Shown here: one piece after another, positions 61,948-64,000 of the stretch
Layout: each line of letters starts with the position of its first letter
How positions within the stretch are numbered: position 1 is the first letter of the stretch
Assembly (NCBI GenBank): GCA_004359435.1
Contig: PTET01000001.1
Location: 72,343-136,342 of the forward strand
DNA: 64,000 nt
Reading direction: 5' to 3'
Origin: Flavobacteriaceae bacterium
GTDB taxonomy: Bacteria; Bacteroidota; Bacteroidia; Flavobacteriales; Weeksellaceae
The notes under the pieces: model-generated
What the model was told of the DNA's origin: nothing
Database searches by the model: none
The model's input: the letters and a program-made list of their open reading frames with translations, nothing else
Made by a program: the position numbers and the translations under genes

Positions 61948-62547
61948 ATGGCTTTTGAATTACCTCAACTTCCTTATCCTCACAATGCACTAGAACCACA
62001 TATTGATGCCAAAACCATGGAAATTCACCACGGGAAACACCATCAAGCCTATACCACAAACCTAAATGCTGCCATTGAAGGAACCGATTTGGCTGGATTA
62101 AGTATCGAAGAAATCTTGGTAAAAGGTTTTGAAACTCCAGCGGTTAGAAACAACGGTGGTGGGTTTTACAACCACAATTTGTTTTGGGAAATTATGGCTC
62201 CAAATGCAGGAGGCTCTCCAGAAGGAGAATTGGCCGCTGCCATTGATAGAGATTTTGGTTCTTTTGAAGGATTTAAAGATGCCTTTGCGAAAGCTGCTAC
62301 AACAAGATTTGGTTCTGGATGGGCTTGGCTATGCAAAAAAGACGGAAAACTTTCTGTTTGCTCAACAGCCAACCAAGACAATCCGCTTATGCCAGGGGAA
62401 TGCGGAGGATTTCCACTTTTGGGATTAGATGTTTGGGAGCACGCCTACTACCTTAATTACCAAAACAGAAGACCAGATTACATCAATGCTTTCTTTAATG
62501 TTGTAAACTGGGAAAAAGTAGCCGAAAGATTTGCATCAGCAAGCTAA
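61948..62547 (+). CDS. Superoxide dismutase (Fe/Mn)
   Basis: A 199-residue enzyme dismutating superoxide. Metal ligands are His27 ([11 protein letters not shown]), His76 (NHNLFW), Asp161 and His165 ([11 protein letters not shown]). The [11 protein letters not shown] and Ala/Gly pattern near the active site does not cleanly separate Fe from Mn, and cambialistic forms occur in Bacteroidota. Cytosolic, as there is no signal peptide. A terminator (62574-62603) follows. Confidence 0.95.
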   Translation: MAFELPQLPYPHNALEPHIDAKTMEIHHGKHHQAYTTNLNAAIEGTDLAGLSIEEILVKGFETPAVRNNGGGFYNHNLFWEIMAPNAGGSPEGELAAAIDRDFGSFEGFKDAFAKAATTRFGSGWAWLCKKDGKLSVCSTANQDNPLMPGECGGFPLLGLDVWEHAYYLNYQNRRPDYINAFFNVVNWEKVAERFASAS

Positions 62548-62573
62548 TCCCTAAAAATTAGGCTTGAACGTAT

Positions 62574-62603
62574 AAAACCTTGCTACTTTGGCAAGGTTTT
62601 TTT
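62574..62603 (+). terminator. Terminator after the superoxide dismutase gene
   Basis: AAAACCTTGC pairs with GCAAGGTTTT around TACTTTG and runs into further T residues. Confidence 0.88.
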
Positions 62604-62631
62604 GTGAGAGAAACCAAATAAAGTAAAAAAG

Positions 62632-62985
62632 ATGATTGGAAAAATTCATTTGGAAAAAATCTCCCTATACGCCAAACATGGCTGCTTGGAAGAGGAAGAA
62701 AAAATAGGCTCTGAATATTTGGTAGATCTAACGGTAGAAACAGATTTGGAGCTTTCTTCCAACAGCGACAACCTAGCAGATACCGTTGATTATGTGCACC
62801 TAAACCTGATTGTAAAAGAAGAAATGGCGATTCGATCTAAACTTTTAGAACATGTTTGCCAAAGAATTCTAACTAGAATAAAAACTGAGTTGCCCAAGGT
62901 TTTGTCGGCAAAAGTAATTTTGACCAAGGTGAATCCGCCCATTGGTGGAAATGTAAAAGGGGTTAAGGTAGAAATGCATTTTTAA
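62632..62985 (+). CDS. folB: Dihydroneopterin aldolase
   Basis: A 117-residue enzyme of folate synthesis. KIHLEKISLYAKHGCLEEE contains the substrate-binding region, with DLTVETDLE, ADTVDYVHLNLIVKEEM and the active-site Lys in VILTKVNPPIGG. It has the usual length and fold signature of FolB. ATG 62632 is the first in frame, following directly the terminator of the upstream gene. Confidence 0.93.
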   Translation: MIGKIHLEKISLYAKHGCLEEEEKIGSEYLVDLTVETDLELSSNSDNLADTVDYVHLNLIVKEEMAIRSKLLEHVCQRILTRIKTELPKVLSAKVILTKVNPPIGGNVKGVKVEMHF

Positions 62986-63024
62986 AAAAAACCGGAAGCA
63001 TAAACCCAAGTAAAAATATTTTAC

Positions 63025-63032
63025 TAACTTTG
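63025..63032 (+). promoter_or_regulatory. -7 box of the tRNA-Cys gene
   Basis: TAACTTTG matches TAnnTTTG 10 bases before the mature 5' end of the tRNA. Confidence 0.65.
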
Positions 63033-63041
63033 TGCCTCTTT

Positions 63042-63112
63042 GGTGCCGTGGCCGAGTGGCTAGGCTATGGTCTGCAACACCATCTACAGCAGTTCGAATC
63101 TGCTCGGCACCT
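63042..63112 (+). tRNA. tRNA-Cys (anticodon GCA)
   Basis: A cloverleaf can be drawn: acceptor GGTGCCG (63042-63048) pairs perfectly with CGGCACC (63105-63111), the D-arm GCC/GGC is three base pairs, the anticodon stem ATGGT/ACCAT encloses CTGCAAC with anticodon GCA, and the T-stem AGCAG/CTGCT closes the TTCGAAT loop. The discriminator is T. The CCA end is not encoded. Confidence 0.95.
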
Positions 63113-63137
63113 CTATTTTTTTTGCCTTTCTTCCCTT

Positions 63138-63476
63138 CTATTTTTTGTTACCCTCTGGTTTTATATCAGAAAACTCATAGATGTTTTCTTGAACCTCATC
63201 TAAAATGTCAGAGAATTTTTCGGGCTTTAAACTATAATATTCGATGGTTTTTTTATACTGAGCCTCTTTGACTTTGTGTTTTTTAAGCACCTGTCTTAAA
63301 ATTTGTTTTTCTTCTAGCTCTAAGCTGTCACTATATACCTCATAGCTTTTATACAGATATAAATCTGTAAGTATCTCCTCAAGTTTGTTTTTAGAGACAA
63401 CTTGCTCGGCTTTTTCTTCTTTGGATTTACAAGCCACAACCAAAAGCAGCCAAAAAAAAACAAAAACATTTTTCAT
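63138..63476 (-). CDS. DUF4296 domain lipoprotein
   Basis: A 112-residue lipoprotein (FFWLLLVVAC, Cys about residue 16) of the Bacteroidota-specific DUF4296 family, helical, with LEEILTDLYLYKS and YYSLKPEKFSDILDEV. Its start overlaps the stop of the glycosyltransferase gene by 4 bases (63473-63476), a pairing common in Flavobacteriales. Function unknown. Confidence 0.85.
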   Translation of the reverse strand: MKNVFVFFWLLLVVACKSKEEKAEQVVSKNKLEEILTDLYLYKSYEVYSDSLELEEKQILRQVLKKHKVKEAQYKKTIEYYSLKPEKFSDILDEVQENIYEFSDIKPEGNKK

Positions 63477-64000
63477 AAAACGCGGGTTATTTGTTGGTAT
63501 TTTAGTTTGATTACCCCCCAGATGGCCTCCCCAATAATAGAAGAATTCATTTTGGATTTTCCTCTGGTTCTGTCTACAAAAATAATAGGAATTTCTTTCA
63601 GAGGAATGCCTTTTACAAAAGACCGAAATTTCATTTCGATTTGAAATGCATAGCCTTTAAACTGAACTTTGTCCAGCTCAATTGCCAAAAGCGCTTCTCT
63701 AGGATAACAAACAAAGCCTGCGGTAGGGTCTTTGATTTTCATACCTGTAATCCATTGCACGTACTTTGAAGCGCCAAAAGACAAAAACAATCTAAAAAGC
63801 GGCCAATTGACAATGCTGGTTCCATTTAAATATCTAGAGCCAATGCTGACGGCTCCAGAATTTTTTGAAACTTCTAAAAGTCTTTCTAAATCAGAAGGGT
63901 TATGCGAAAAATCGGCATCCATCTGGAAAATAAAGCTGAAATCCCTCTGAAGCGCCCAATCAAATCCTGCCAAATAAGCTTTTCCAAGTCCTTGCTTTTC
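63473..64000 (-). CDS. Polyprenol-phosphate glycosyltransferase (DPM1-like, GT2), 5' end outside window
   Basis: The visible 175 residues are the inner and C-terminal part of a GT2 enzyme of the polyprenol monophosphomannose synthase type. They include the metal-binding MDADFSHNPSDL and the acceptor segment SIGSRYLNGTSIVNWP, with GYAFQIEMKF. There is no C-terminal membrane domain, so it resembles the short DPM1 form. Coding continues past base 64000 as KQGLGKAYLAG, so the gene is cut by the window. Confidence 0.9.
   Translation of the reverse strand, partial: EKQGLGKAYLAGFDWALQRDFSFIFQMDADFSHNPSDLERLLEVSKNSGAVSIGSRYLNGTSIVNWPLFRLFLSFGASKYVQWITGMKIKDPTAGFVCYPREALLAIELDKVQFKGYAFQIEMKFRSFVKGIPLKEIPIIFVDRTRGKSKMNSSIIGEAIWGVIKLKYQQITRVL

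Noticed and set aside
1-64000. CRISPR array, prophage, complete insertion sequence or dif site
   Set aside because: No regularly spaced repeats, cas, phage structural or transposase genes were seen, and no dif-like sequence was recognised by eye near xerD.

Overview
The window looks like a piece of a Bacteroidota chromosome, most likely Flavobacteriales. Three things point there. Promoter-like motifs of the TTG-N(16-23)-TAnnTTTG type recur upstream of genes, where sigma70 -10/-35 boxes would be expected. Recognisable Shine-Dalgarno sequences are nearly absent. The gene content is typical: DUF4296 lipoprotein, TIGR02757, L21 with a helix-hairpin-helix tail, DUF2132/VF530, PorT-like barrel. One tRNA (Cys, GCA) is present. 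I see no rRNA, CRISPR array, phage or complete insertion sequence.

Layout. 0-2.9 kb: methylcitrate cycle genes prpD (cut by the window edge), prpB and prpC for propionyl-CoA use. 3.0-4.2 kb: two AT-rich accessory genes; the first lies between two nearly identical terminators. 4.3-10.7 kb: EamA transporter, YVTN-type propeller, penicillin-acylase-family hydrolase, and a secreted VCBS/DUF1080 protein. 10.7-12.6 kb: a GH78 alpha-L-rhamnosidase gene broken by an internal deletion, followed by two AT-rich small genes. 14.0-19.6 kb (minus): argD-carA-carB operon for arginine and carbamoyl phosphate. 21.8-26.8 kb: glpD, an alkyl-DHAP-synthase-like flavoprotein and an FGGY kinase, tightly coupled. 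26.9-30.2 kb: two overlapping unknown surface lipoproteins. 31.0-35.7 kb (minus): thrA-thrB-thrC. 35.9-36.4 kb: a YoeB-type toxin with its antitoxin. 36.7-39.3 kb: lipoyl E2 acyltransferase, dCMP deaminase and XerD. 42.8-43.8 kb: rplU-rpmA. 44.4-45.7 kb: a scarred locus with the 5' end of pgi, an orphan fragment, and an SDR gene that lost its middle. 46.9-53 kb: aldehyde dehydrogenase, yicC-gmk, proBA. 53-64 kb: SIMPL protein, several lipoproteins, ferritin, OmpA-like lipoprotein, acyltransferase, class-C beta-lactamase-like hydrolase, superoxide dismutase, folB, tRNA-Cys, and a DUF4296 lipoprotein overlapping a polyprenol-phosphate glycosyltransferase.

The most unusual signal is the three deletion scars (near 12.54, 44.87 and 45.63 kb). 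At each, recognisable coding sequence of one family stops inside a domain and jumps to different coding sequence in another frame. In the GH78 and SDR genes both ends of the same gene survive. These are either recent gene-inactivating deletions or assembly errors, and read mapping would decide. Apart from these, the window is mainly core metabolism plus lineage-typical envelope proteins. I found no convincing new multi-gene system. The best candidates for uncharacterised units are the overlapping lipoprotein pair at 26.9-30.2 kb, the glpD/AGPS-like/FGGY cluster, and the Cys-rich 56-residue protein at 57 kb.
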